Below are positions 18,002 to 26,074 of a stretch of 50,247 nt of DNA, piece by piece; position 1 is the stretch's first letter, and each line of letters starts with the position of its first letter. The position numbers and the translations under genes were made by a program. Location: NCBI GenBank assembly GCA_945865635.1, contig CAMBEP010000035.1, positions 1-50,247 on the forward strand, given 5' to 3'. The notes under the pieces were generated by a model. The model had not been told where the DNA came from, ran no database searches, and saw nothing but the letters and a program-made list of their open reading frames with translations. This stretch comes from Candidatus Kuenenia stuttgartensis (lineage in GTDB: Bacteria; Planctomycetota; Planctomycetia; Isosphaerales; Isosphaeraceae).

Positions 18002-18313
18002 TCATTCGCTGGCAGGTGCTGTGCCGCCAGCAGCGGCCTCTTCAGCCTTCTTCTTCTTCGAACCGTAATTGTTCCCAAATCGCTTGTTGAAGCGGTCAAT
18101 ACGCCCAGCAGCATCCAGAAAACGGTTTCCAGCGCCAGTGTAAAACGGGTGACTGGCTGAGGATACGTCTAAAACATACAGCGGATATTCGTTCCCGTCT
18201 TCCCATGTCGTCTTCTGGTTGGTTCGAACCGTGGACTTGGTCAGGAAGCGGAAGCCGCATGACGTGTCGGAAAACACGACGTCGCGGTAGTTCGGATGGA
18301 TGCCTTTTTTCAT
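18002..18313 (-). CDS. rpmE2: Ribosomal protein L31 type B with C-terminal extension
   Basis: 103 residues. The first 80 match L31 type B: MKKGIHPNYRDVVFSDTS, the TNQKTTWEDGNEYPLYVLDV stretch, SSASHPFYTG and GRIDRFNKRFG. It lacks the CxxC pairs of the zinc-binding type A protein, with a single Cys in DTSCGF, so it is the zinc-independent paralogue. The last 22 residues (KKKKAEEAAAGGTAPASE) are a basic then Ala-rich extension, longer than in most type B proteins. A plausible promoter with a perfect TATAAT lies at 18421-18450. Confidence 0.93.
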   Translation of the reverse strand: MKKGIHPNYRDVVFSDTSCGFRFLTKSTVRTNQKTTWEDGNEYPLYVLDVSSASHPFYTGAGNRFLDAAGRIDRFNKRFGNNYGSKKKKAEEAAAGGTAPASE

Positions 18314-18420
18314 GGTTCTGCCAGATCTTTAGAGTTTGTTCGCTTCAGGCGACGCGGAGGCCACAGCGCCCCTCAGCATCATCCGGCTCTAGTTCTTCGC
18401 CGCTCTGATTGAAGTCAGCA

Positions 18421-18450
18421 ATTATATCGTCAGATTGATCCGAATGCCAG
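18421..18450 (-). promoter_or_regulatory. Promoter for rpmE2
   Basis: On the minus strand, CTGGCA (18450-18445; four of six consensus bases), an 18-base spacer and a perfect TATAAT (18426-18421), about 100 bases before the start codon. Confidence 0.45.
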
Positions 18451-18531
18451 CCCTTTTTGTTGCCTGGAAGACGTTTTTTCAATTCAAGTCGCCAACCTGC
18501 TCCCGGATCGACTCTTCCAATCAAGTTCCCC

Positions 18532-18564
18532 AAAAAACGCTACCCGCCTTCAATTCAGGCGGGT
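18532..18564 (-). terminator. Intrinsic terminator after the TlpA-like gene
   Basis: An 8-bp GC-rich stem, ACCCGCCT (minus strand, 18564-18557) with AGGCGGGT (18549-18542), a 7-base loop, then a run of six T on the minus strand (18537-18532). Confidence 0.75.
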
Positions 18565-18626
18565 GCTGATATGTAAAACGCGATTCTCTCAAATCGAAAA
18601 ATGGCTGGATTGCTATCAAGCCAGAT

Positions 18627-19391
18627 TTACTTTGATTTCGCAGACGACTTGGGAACTTTCTTAAACTCAGGCATCGGCTTGCCAGCAACGATGGCTTCAA
18701 TCGTGGCTTCCACCTGGGCATAGGTGAACTGGTTGTCAGGATCCTCCATCGTAAACCGACGGACCTCCTTACCACTTGAGTCAAATAGAAATACGGACGG
18801 AATCGCCGATATCGCCAGCTTGTCAAAAGCCACGTCCTGGGCTTCGTTAAGAATCAAATTCTTGAAAACTGCTTTCTTCGAGATCAAAAACTCTGTCGCC
18901 TCTTTCACCGCTTTTCCATCCGAAAGGTCGTCCATCGACAAAGAAATCACCTGAAGACCCTTGGATCCATACTTTTCATGCATCTCCACAACATGCGGAA
19001 AATTCTCCTTGCAGGGGGCACACCAGGTGGCCCAGGCATCCACAAGGGTGTATTTTTTGCCTTCCGCAGGCACGACATGCTTTAAATATTCCGCCCAGTT
19101 CGCCGGAACCAGCGTAATACCCTCAGTGGATGGCTTTGTCGAAGTAACCGCCCGACCTGCTCCGAGGTCCTTCGGCACAACGGCCGCAGGTTTGACCTGC
19201 TCCACTATAGGCGAGACCGGTTGCGATTCGGTCGGGGGCGTCTTGATTTGTTCTGCCTGTTTGGCAGCCGCATCCGTTTGATTCAAGTTCGACATCGTCG
19301 GAGGTGTCGTTTCAGAACCGCAGCCGTTGGTGGAAATGGCAAAAATTCCAAAGACTAGTGAAAGCTTTATACTGCTGGTGTTAAATGTCAT
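18627..19391 (-). CDS. TlpA-like thioredoxin-fold lipoprotein
   Basis: 254 residues from the ATG at 19391 (AAGG about 11 bases upstream); ten more residues are possible upstream in frame. The N-terminus is a signal peptide ending in a lipobox-like SNGC region (ISTNGCGSE), so it is probably a lipoprotein. A low-complexity Pro/Thr/Gln linker (about 30-85) leads to a TlpA/ResA-type domain with the redox site ATWCAPCKENFPHVVEMHEK and the cis-Pro block AISAIPSVFLFD. It should reduce or exchange disulfides on the outer face of the cytoplasmic membrane. A second redoxin-family gene lies 178 bases upstream on the same strand. Confidence 0.88.
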   Translation of the reverse strand: MTFNTSSIKLSLVFGIFAISTNGCGSETTPPTMSNLNQTDAAAKQAEQIKTPPTESQPVSPIVEQVKPAAVVPKDLGAGRAVTSTKPSTEGITLVPANWAEYLKHVVPAEGKKYTLVDAWATWCAPCKENFPHVVEMHEKYGSKGLQVISLSMDDLSDGKAVKEATEFLISKKAVFKNLILNEAQDVAFDKLAISAIPSVFLFDSSGKEVRRFTMEDPDNQFTYAQVEATIEAIVAGKPMPEFKKVPKSSAKSK

Positions 19392-19569
19392 ATCGGTCAA
19401 GCCTTTCCAAAATTCTTCCAAATGTGGTTGTGAATCGTCAGGTAGTCAGCCGGTTCCGATAATTATGGAGAAACAGTCGCTCCCCTACGAGATGACGTGA
19501 GGAACGACTGCTCTTTAATTTCAAACCTGTGTGGCCATGCAGATGATCCATGAATCATCCGCACTGATA

Positions 19570-20181
19570 TCATCTGCTCTTGTAAGCAATACCACAGCCA
19601 CGGGCGCGAGTTTCTTTGGTTTCAGGGCTTTCGCCCTTCAAGGCAGCATCAATGGCAGCTTGGACATAATTCTTGTCGGCAGCAGATTCATTGTTGTTGT
19701 TGTCCAAAGCACCGGCGTAAACCAGTTCGCGGTCCTTGTTCAGAACAAAGAAGTGAGGTGTGGCAATGGCACCATAGGCCTTGCCGCTTGTGCCTTCGCC
19801 GTCAAAGCCGTAAGCGAAGTTATAGCCTTTTTCCTTGATCTTGGCAGCGATCATCTTGATGTCGTCTTGCTTGCCATAGCTGGATTCCGGGTCGGTACAG
19901 CAAATGGCAATCAGCTCGACTGACTTGTTCTTGTTTTTGTTCACAAGGTCGATGATGCGGTCTTCGTAGGCCACAACGGCTGGGCAGTGGTTGGCCAGGA
20001 AGGTAACGACAACGACGTCCTTCTTGAGGTCGCCCAGGTTAAGCGTCGTCGCTTCACCCTTGGCATTGATCGCTGGGATACCTGAGAAAACGGGAGCCTT
20101 GTCGCCAACTTTGACTTTGTCGGCAGCGAAGGCAGGGAAGGCCATGGCCAAAACGGCCAAGCTCAAAATCATCTTACGCAT
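19570..20181 (-). CDS. Secreted AhpC/TSA-family redoxin
   Basis: 203 residues. Signal peptide MRKMILSLAVLAMAFPAFAA, then a redoxin domain starting KVGDKAPVFSGIPAI. The single N-terminal active-site Cys is in FLANHCPAVVAYEDRI, and the C-terminal half has AYGAIATPHFFVLNKDREL followed by GALDNN. Cys-Cys in AICCTD and a C-terminal GCG are extra thiols. This subgroup is common in planctomycetes as an exported thioredoxin-like protein, and the partner is unknown. The ATG has TAGGAG 9 bases upstream. It is transcribed away from the NAL-like gene, leaving a 590-base divergent intergenic region. Confidence 0.87.
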   Translation of the reverse strand: MRKMILSLAVLAMAFPAFAADKVKVGDKAPVFSGIPAINAKGEATTLNLGDLKKDVVVVTFLANHCPAVVAYEDRIIDLVNKNKNKSVELIAICCTDPESSYGKQDDIKMIAAKIKEKGYNFAYGFDGEGTSGKAYGAIATPHFFVLNKDRELVYAGALDNNNNESAADKNYVQAAIDAALKGESPETKETRARGCGIAYKSR

Positions 20182-20772
20182 GGAAGGTCGCTCCTAAGGA
20201 TTTGTCAACCTTAACAGATATGGATGTGACAAACCTGGTGAGAAAGATCGAACCGGTACCGACTCACGAAAGTCAGTAACATCAGAAATAGCCGCACGAC
20301 ACTTAGACCTGGAAGATGCCAGAATTCAGAGCATGAACACAACAGTCAATCAGGTGCATGCCGCTGAATCCCTGCAACCGCCAGCCTTAATTCATGCCGC
20401 CCTATCAACCAAAACGGCACGACTCGTAAGTCGATCCATCTTTTATTGATTAGCGTATAGCCTTCAACATAATTAGCGACAGCGACAACGTCAAGGCCCC
20501 TGAATTTGTGGAGAAACTGCGATAAAACACCCTAAGCCTATAAATGATTGGGTATTGTGAATCAAAATGACTGTTTGACAATATTTGAGAATTTTCGGTT
20601 ATTCATGATTTGGCATGGGCAATTTTCACAATTCAGACACCGAAAGATTCGCTATTTGGTTTTTTGGGGGATAGATTAAAGCTGAGACGAATTCGAATTG
20701 ACCAACTTGCTGACAGAAACCACCCCGATTTTCCGGGCGGTTCCAAGAACCACTTTGAAGAGACATCCTGAT
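20182..20772. other. Divergent intergenic region, no gene seen
   Basis: 591 bases between divergently transcribed genes. A consensus -35 TTGACA (20575-20580) is followed 17 bases later by GTTATT, a weak -10, so a promoter for the lyase gene is possible. A short hairpin CGACT-CGTA-AGTCG is seen near 20420. A TTG-started extension of the lyase frame (20698-20772) is not supported. Confidence 0.4.
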
Positions 20773-21702
20773 ATGAATTCTAAACACAAGCTCACTGGGC
20801 TGATCGCCGCTCCTCATACGCCGATGACTCAATCAGGCGAAGTCAATCTCGACAGGATTGAACAACAGGCCGAACTGCTTGCTAATGAAGGTGTTGCAGG
20901 CGTCTTTATCGGCGGCACTACGGGCGAATGCCATAGCCTCTCGGTGGATGAACGACTCAGATTGGCCGAAAGATGGTCGGAAGTCATTGATGGATCAAGT
21001 CTTAAACTGGTTGTTCATGTCGGTTGCCAAAGCCTGGTGGATTCCCGCGAGCTTGCAAAGCAGGCAGCGAATCTTGAAAAAGTCGTGGCGATCGGCTCCA
21101 TGGCCCCGAGCTTTTTCAAGCCTCCCCGAGCCACTGAAGTGGCTGCATGGATAGCAGATGTCGCTTCTTTTGCCCCTGACTGCCCATTTTATTACTATGA
21201 CATCCCCAGCATGACCGGTTTGCAGCTCCCCATGGTCGAGATTTTGCAGCGATCCAAGGACTCGATCCCCAGCTTCGCAGGCCTCAAGCTCTCAAACCCG
21301 GACATGCCCGTTCTGGTTGAGTGCCTCGCCTTTGCAGAGGGTGGCCTCGACGTCCTCTTCGGCTGTGACGAAGCCTTCCTCTTCGGCTATGCCGCAGGCG
21401 TCAAAGGCGCAGTCGGATCAAGCTACAATATCGCTGCTCCGCTCTATCTCAAAATCATGGATTCGTTTGATCATGGCGATCATCGTTCGGCCCGTCAAGC
21501 GCAGACAACAAGCGTGGCCATGGTCCGACTCCTGGCAAGCCACGGCTATCTGCCGGCTTCCAAATACGTGATGACCTTAAAAGGCGTCGATTGCGGCCCT
21601 GTCAGGCTGCCTCTGCGCAACCTCGATGAATCCGCCAAGCGGGCCATTGCGGAAGGCATGGAAAAGCTTGGCCTCATCAAGTCTGGCGTTGCGGTTCATT
21701 AA
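20773..21702 (+). CDS. Dihydrodipicolinate synthase/N-acetylneuraminate lyase family aldolase
   Basis: 309 residues forming one TIM barrel of the DapA/NanA family. The ATG at 20773 gives the usual N-terminus (KLTGLIAAPHTPM); the frame opens 75 bases earlier with TTG, with no family resemblance. Substrate-binding GGTTGECHSLS, the catalytic Tyr region FYYYDIPSMTG, and the Schiff-base Lys in FAGLKLSNPD are present. YYYDIPSMTG and GCDEAFLFGYAAGVKGAVGS favour N-acetylneuraminate lyase, which splits sialic acid to pyruvate and N-acetylmannosamine, over DapA. No other sialic acid gene is nearby, so the exact 2-keto acid is open. Confidence 0.87.
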   Translation: MNSKHKLTGLIAAPHTPMTQSGEVNLDRIEQQAELLANEGVAGVFIGGTTGECHSLSVDERLRLAERWSEVIDGSSLKLVVHVGCQSLVDSRELAKQAANLEKVVAIGSMAPSFFKPPRATEVAAWIADVASFAPDCPFYYYDIPSMTGLQLPMVEILQRSKDSIPSFAGLKLSNPDMPVLVECLAFAEGGLDVLFGCDEAFLFGYAAGVKGAVGSSYNIAAPLYLKIMDSFDHGDHRSARQAQTTSVAMVRLLASHGYLPASKYVMTLKGVDCGPVRLPLRNLDESAKRAIAEGMEKLGLIKSGVAVH

Positions 21703-22142
21703 AGCCGCGTGAGCCATTCACGCAACAATGTCCAAGTCTTGGTCAACAGTTCTCCCGGCGAAATTCCGCTTGGGTTCCAGGCGGAATTATTTCAACAGGA
21801 TCGCACCATTCATTGCCTTTTTAAGACTTGTTCGAAGTCTTTGTTCAGCTTGTTGTTGCGTATTCCAGCCAGTCAGACTGACGTCGCGATTCGCAAACAG
21901 CAAAATCTTCATCCAATCTTTACTTGACGGTGCCGTGTCCGAATGGTTTACTGGAATAGGAATTGAGAGAGACATAAACAGGGAAGCTTCTTGGCCCAGA
22001 TAGTGCTCATTGTTCCTGACGATTTACTGGGCGGACCATACAATCTGAGGAACTGCAGTTCGGCCTCATACTAGTCCTTCATTCTTCCCAGCAGCTTGGC
22101 TTGGCAAATTTGTCAGACTCAAGTTGCACCCAAGGAGTTCTC
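21703..22142. other. Intergenic region with a weak terminator and a promoter
   Basis: A stem AATTCCGC/GCGGAATT (21762-21788, 11-base loop) followed by ATTTC may end the lyase transcript. The promoter of the next small unit is at 22016-22044. Short frames on both strands (for example a 62-codon one on the minus strand, 21787-21975) lack ribosome binding sites. Confidence 0.4.
22016..22044 (+). promoter_or_regulatory. Promoter for the small transcription unit
   Basis: CTGACG (22016-22021), 17-base spacer, TACAAT (22039-22044). The -10 matches five of six bases and the -35 four of six. Confidence 0.4.
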
Positions 22143-22334
22143 ATGGTCTCTTCGTTTCATACCCATGACGCCATGCATCGGCTTCTAAGGGTGGCCGTTG
22201 GGCTACCAAAGAATTCTGATAGTCATGCGTCCCAGCCTGATATCGTTTTGCAGAAACGCACAACGAATCATCGGGGGGAATCGGGGGCTTCGCAGCCCAA
22301 CACCGATTCCAAGGAGCAAAACCGGTTGCGGTGA
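22143..22334 (+). CDS. Candidate small gene, 63 residues, unknown
   Basis: The ATG at 22143 follows a near-ideal ribosome binding site (AAGGAG, 5-base spacing). A promoter-like pair lies at 22016-22044 and a very strong terminator at 22373-22418. The product is hydrophilic and basic, without Cys or membrane segment (MHRLLRVAVGLPKNSDS, later KRTTNHRGESGASQ). I recognise no family. The transcript also carries two good hairpins: GGTGGCC/GGCTACC near 22190-22207, and a two-part stem at 22277-22310 (GGAATCGG/CCGATTCC enclosing GGGCT/AGCCC). The unit might therefore be a structured small RNA in which the reading frame is incidental. Both readings are open. Confidence 0.45.
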   Translation: MVSSFHTHDAMHRLLRVAVGLPKNSDSHASQPDIVLQKRTTNHRGESGASQPNTDSKEQNRLR

Positions 22335-22643
22335 TTCACCTGAATCAGGTCTTTAGTTCCTCAACTGCAGAAAAAAACAAAACGCTTCATCGAGCCATCG
22401 ATGAAGCGTTTTGTTTTTAGATTTTTACGATTAGGAAAATTAGGTCCGATACGGGCTCATACTGTGAAGTTGTGTTGATCAGGCAAGTCCGAGAGGTTTT
22501 CATCACCATGCAGGTCGGGTTGATTAGTGGGCTGGTTTTTTAAGGCTCGGATTCGACGCCATTGATGCTTAGATGACATATTTGAATTGAGTGATTTGCA
22601 CCTCGATTGAACCAAAGATTTTACGATTCAGAATGAGCACACC
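22335..22643. other. Terminator and spacer before a secreted-protein gene
   Basis: Apart from the 22373-22418 terminator, I see only the short palindrome ACCTGA-A-TCAGGT near 22338-22350. Nothing else can be supported in the following 225 bases. Confidence 0.4.
22373..22418 (+). terminator. Very long intrinsic terminator (21-bp perfect stem)
   Basis: 22373-22393 pairs without a mismatch with 22398-22418 around a GCCA loop. The stem starts in an A-run and ends in TTTTT, so it can work in both directions. It ends the small unit at 22143. Confidence 0.85.
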
Positions 22644-23171
22644 ATGTTTCAGCCGCTTCGCGTATTGGCTTTGTGTGGGTTGGTTGGGATTTTTTGCTCC
22701 GCAATTGGGCTCAGAGCTCAAGAGCAGGTCGTCATTGAGCGTTTGGATGATCTGGCCAGATGCACACCCAGCCAACTCGACGCCTTGTTTTTATTTGGCA
22801 AGGTTTCTGCCATTCCGACTGGCAGGATGCGAGGTCTGCCCTTGGTGAATGCTGGCAAGCGGGGGGCGATCTTGTTTTCTCATGGTGGTCGCATGGCGTG
22901 GTCGGGCAAGCGGATCGATGCGGATGGCCAAGGGGCGGTTAATTATTTTTTTGGTGTTCCGTCGGTCAGGGCGAATATTCGTATCGAGCCGAGCTTGCGG
23001 GACGGCCAGCCCGCCATTGTGCTGGATTACTCACAAAGCTCGTGGGTGTATCGGAATGTCCGAGACGAAATCCGCGAAGTGTCACCGGGCCTTTTTCTAG
23101 GCTATGTGGACGATTCGCGAACCTCAGAACCCATTGCCACACGATGGTTTGCTTTGGAATTCGTGAAGTAA
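22644..23171 (+). CDS. Secreted hypothetical protein
   Basis: 175 residues. Signal peptide at 1-25 (LRVLALCGLVGIFCSAIGLR then AQ). The mature part has conserved-looking features: MAWSGKRIDADGQGAVNYFF, a beta-rich core with IVLDYSQSSWVYRNVRDEIR, and EVSPGLFLGYV near the C-terminus. The pattern of a W-x-GK start and a 'RDEIR-V-PGL-LG' end recalls small beta-barrel (lipocalin or GXWXG-like) domains found in bacteria, but I cannot name the family. The ATG at 22644 has no strong ribosome binding site. No operon partner. Confidence 0.75.
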   Translation: MFQPLRVLALCGLVGIFCSAIGLRAQEQVVIERLDDLARCTPSQLDALFLFGKVSAIPTGRMRGLPLVNAGKRGAILFSHGGRMAWSGKRIDADGQGAVNYFFGVPSVRANIRIEPSLRDGQPAIVLDYSQSSWVYRNVRDEIREVSPGLFLGYVDDSRTSEPIATRWFALEFVK

Positions 23172-23507
23172 TCCGAATTTATGATTCGATAAATCTATTT
23201 TTATGAAAAATACTGGCGGTTTCATCTTGCTTTCTGATCATGCGAGTCGTAGAAAGGATTATGACGCGATCTGTAAAGTGGAAATGGGCGCATGCCTTGG
23301 CTGGGAATTGCGATCGCATGAGATGACTTCGATCCAGGACATTTGACAGGTTTATTGTAATTCAGAGGATAGACAATGAACCGAATCGGGATGGTGGCCG
23401 TATAAGAATGTGTTAGTGGCGAAGGGTTGTCTGATCGAATCCAAAAGGTGGAATGCCAGGCCTTCGCCTTCCAGTCGATTTGATGCTTTGAGAGCTGGGA
23501 CATAATC
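23172..23507. other. Intergenic region, possible promoter only
   Basis: 336 bases without a supported gene. TTGACA occurs near 23344 with GATAGA 19 bases later, a weak promoter candidate for the hibernation-factor-like gene. No repeat or terminator found. Confidence 0.35.
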
Positions 23508-23864
23508 ATGAATTTCGAGATCCACGCCGACCATGTGATATTGGATCAGGTGCACAGGGACTACATTGAAAAGCATGTGCATCTTGCGTCGAATAATCAC
23601 GATCATTCGATAGGTCGTATGACAGTTCATCTGGTGGACGTCAACAAGTCCAAGGGTGGGGCAAAGGATGTCACGTGCAAGATCGTTGCACACTTGAACA
23701 ATCCGCATGCCGAACTGGTGGCTGAAGGTCGGGATCATGACCCAATGGCTGCATTCAATGCGGCGAATCACAAGTATGGAGCCTTGCTGGCGAAGCGGCT
23801 TGAAAAGAACCACAATCACCACCCGGATCACCAGTATCACCACCACAACAATCCGGAATTGTAA
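23508..23864 (+). CDS. HPF/RaiA-like ribosome-associated protein with His-rich tail
   Basis: 118 residues. Residues 1-98 follow the beta-alpha-beta-beta-beta-alpha pattern of short ribosome hibernation factors, with the family-like middle RMTVHLVDVNKSKGGAKDVT followed by CKIVAHL, and the closing helix AAFNAANHKYGALLAKRLEK. Such proteins bind the 30S subunit in the mRNA/tRNA channel during stress. The tail is unusual: NHNHHPDHQYHHHNNPEL contains eight His and could bind metal. The first helix is also His-rich (HVHLASNNHDHS). A strong terminator follows at 23971-24006. Single-gene unit. Confidence 0.75.
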   Translation: MNFEIHADHVILDQVHRDYIEKHVHLASNNHDHSIGRMTVHLVDVNKSKGGAKDVTCKIVAHLNNPHAELVAEGRDHDPMAAFNAANHKYGALLAKRLEKNHNHHPDHQYHHHNNPEL

Positions 23865-23970
23865 TTGGTTGCGTGATGCTTTTTTGGTTCATGAAAGTGG
23901 TCTGGAGCATAACAAATCGCTTCGGAAATCATTTTCGTTTGACATGGTCTAAATTTATAATGACAATGAC

Positions 23971-24006
23971 GCCTGACGTGAATTATCACGTCAGGCTTTG
24001 CTTTTA
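23971..24006 (+). terminator. Intrinsic terminator (11-bp perfect stem)
   Basis: GCCTGACGTGA (23971-23981), loop ATTA, TCACGTCAGGC (23986-23996), then TTTGCTTTT. It ends the HPF-like gene. Confidence 0.82.
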
Positions 24007-24071
24007 GGGCTTCGCCTGTCATCTATTTCAGTCGATTAAGAGTAGAACCTTTTGTGAGGCTCGAATTAACC

Positions 24072-24260
24072 ATGGGTGTGTTTCAGGTTTACGTAGACAA
24101 AAATGGCGAATTTTGCTGGCGTATGCTTACCTTGAATGGCGAAGTGATCGCTTTTAAAGATGGCTACAAAACCAAAGATTCTTGCCTCTATGGTATTGAA
24201 TCCGTGCGTAGGATGGCCCAAAAAGCCACAACTGACGACCAGACGTATATTTCAAGATAA
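24072..24260 (+). CDS. DUF1508 (YegP-like) protein
   Basis: 62 residues from the ATG at 24072 (GAGG 12 bases upstream); a GTG at 24054 would add six. It is a single DUF1508 repeat: FQVYVDKNGEFCWRMLTLNG, FKDGYKTKDSCLYGIESVRR, typical of YegP family proteins with a small beta-beta-alpha fold. Function of the family is unknown. A possible terminator follows at 24281-24310, preceded by a direct repeat of AACCCGTAAA. Confidence 0.85.
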   Translation: MGVFQVYVDKNGEFCWRMLTLNGEVIAFKDGYKTKDSCLYGIESVRRMAQKATTDDQTYISR

Positions 24261-24280
24261 ACCCGTAAAAACCCGTAAAA

Positions 24281-24310
24281 GCGCGGTTTTTCAATAGAAA
24301 TCGCGCCTTT
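24281..24310 (+). terminator. Probable terminator between convergent genes
   Basis: GCGCGGTTT pairs with AAATCGCGC (one G-T pair) and is followed by CTTTG. It lies between the DUF1508 gene and the end of metG. Confidence 0.5.
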
Positions 24311-24346
24311 GTAGGAGCTTTATCCGAGGTTTTGGCCGATCATGGC

Positions 24347-25927
24347 TCATGATTCGGTCGATGGCTGGATTTTAGGAAACATTGGCAAGGGTTTGCCTGC
24401 TTCCAGGGCCGCTGTGACCCGATAATCGGGTCTGCCTGAGGGCGGGTTCGCAATCTGTTGGAAATCAAGCGAGTCCCATGATCCTGAATCCTCGAAGTTG
24501 AACGATCGATAAAAAGTCTCTGCTGTGCCAGGCAGAAAAGGCTTCAGCAGGATTCCCGTCACGCGAATCGCATCCGCCAAATTCGCAAGCACCTGCTTAC
24601 AGGCTTCGCGATCCGTTTTGATCAGCTTAAAGGGTTCTGTGTTCTGGATGTAGCGATTGGCCCGATCCAAGATCTGCGACCAGATGGTCTGCAAGGCTTG
24701 GCTATATTCGAATCTCGAAACCAGATCGTCAAGCTCGTTGGCAAGCTCTCCAAGATCCAGACCACTTTTCCAATCCGTAGGATTGATTGTCGAGGATCCC
24801 TCAAGATTGCCTTCAAAATAACGCACACACATAGATATGGTGCGGCTGTAAAGATTGCCAAGATTGTTGGCCAGATCCGAGTTGTAGAGCTCGACAAATC
24901 GTTCTTCGCTGAAGTTGCCGTCACTTCCGAACACACATTCCTTGAGAAAGTAATAGCGGAACGGGTCGGTTCCAAATGTCTGATAAACAGTCATCGGGTC
25001 GATGGCTGTTCCAGCCGATTTTGAAATCTTCTCGCCTTTATTATAGACAAAGCCATGTGCATAAACGGATTTTGGCAAGGGCAGGCCGGCCGCCATCAGC
25101 ATCGCAGGCCAAAGCGCACAATGAAATCGAGTAATGTCTTTGCCAATCACGTGCACATCGGCTGGCCAGTACTTCAGATAAAGCGTTTCATCGTCCGACC
25201 CATAACCAATCGCTGTGATGTAATTCAGCAGAGCATCAAACCAGACATAAATCGTCTGATCCTCATCAAATGGGACAGGTATTCCCCAGACAAAACCTTT
25301 ACGGCTGATGGATACATCCTGAAGGCCCGATTCCACCAGGTTCACGATCTCATTCAGGCGGCTATCCGGCTTGATGAATTCTGGATGCGTCCGGTAATGC
25401 TCCAGCAAGCGATCTGCAAAGTCTGAGAGGCGAAAGAAATAGTTCTCCTCCTCGACTTGCTTTAATTCTTGCGACTGATGGTTTGGACATCGGCCCGCAA
25501 TCAGTTCCTTTTCGGTCTTGAAAGACTCGCAGCCATTGCAATAAAGGCCGGTATAGGTCTTCTTGAAAATATGCCCGGCATCATACACAGCCTGGATGAA
25601 TTTTCGGCTGCCAATATGATGGCGAGACTGGCTGGTCTGGATAAAATCCGTGTTAGAGACATTCAAAGCCGTCCATACCTCTTGGAACTGGCGGGCCATG
25701 TCGTCCACATATGGCTTTGGCTCCAGCCCCAATTCGGTCGCTCTCTGAATGACTTTGATTGTGTTTTCATCGTTGCCCATCAGGAAATGGACATCCCGGC
25801 CCTTCATGCGTTGAAATCTGGCCTGGGCATCGGCACCGATCTTTTCGAAGGCTGTGCCAATATGGGGGCGACTATTGGGGTAGTCGATGGCTGTTGTGAT
25901 ATAAAACGGATCTTGGGATGAGGCCAT
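24347..25927 (-). CDS. metG: Methionyl-tRNA synthetase
   Basis: 526 residues, class I synthetase. The HIGH-like motif is HIGTAFEKIG, and the KMSKS-like motif reads KISKS in GEKISKSAG. A zinc-binding knuckle is kept: CNGCESFKTEKEL followed by CPNH (Cys2-Cys/His). YVWFDALLNYITAIGY and HVIGKDITRFH are standard. The anticodon-binding domain follows from about residue 365, and there is no C-terminal tRNA-binding extension, so this is the short MetG form. Single gene, convergent with the DUF1508 gene. Confidence 0.95.
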   Translation of the reverse strand: MASSQDPFYITTAIDYPNSRPHIGTAFEKIGADAQARFQRMKGRDVHFLMGNDENTIKVIQRATELGLEPKPYVDDMARQFQEVWTALNVSNTDFIQTSQSRHHIGSRKFIQAVYDAGHIFKKTYTGLYCNGCESFKTEKELIAGRCPNHQSQELKQVEEENYFFRLSDFADRLLEHYRTHPEFIKPDSRLNEIVNLVESGLQDVSISRKGFVWGIPVPFDEDQTIYVWFDALLNYITAIGYGSDDETLYLKYWPADVHVIGKDITRFHCALWPAMLMAAGLPLPKSVYAHGFVYNKGEKISKSAGTAIDPMTVYQTFGTDPFRYYFLKECVFGSDGNFSEERFVELYNSDLANNLGNLYSRTISMCVRYFEGNLEGSSTINPTDWKSGLDLGELANELDDLVSRFEYSQALQTIWSQILDRANRYIQNTEPFKLIKTDREACKQVLANLADAIRVTGILLKPFLPGTAETFYRSFNFEDSGSWDSLDFQQIANPPSGRPDYRVTAALEAGKPLPMFPKIQPSTES

Positions 25928-26074
25928 GCCACGGGTGTCCTTACTACGGGAAACGACAAAACCGGAGCCATCACGACTCCGGTAAGTCCGCTTATGTATG
26001 GGATTGTACCCAATGAAACGATGGAAAGAAAATCCTGACTCTGGCTGATCGTGCGGATATTGACCGATTTCTCA

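Larger units (their letters stand above)
18314..18626. other. Leader and spacer between rpmE2 and the TlpA-like gene
   Basis: It contains the rpmE2 promoter (18421-18450) and the terminator of the upstream gene (18532-18564). A TTG-started 62-codon frame on the minus strand (18345-18533) begins inside the terminator T-run and shows no family signature, so I do not call it. Confidence 0.5.

Noticed and set aside
18345..18533. 62-codon frame upstream of rpmE2
   Set aside because: TTG start inside a terminator T-run; the rpmE2 promoter lies within it.
21787..21975. 62-codon frame on the minus strand between the lyase gene and the small unit
   Set aside because: No ribosome binding site, ends within the lyase terminator stem, and no recognisable protein.
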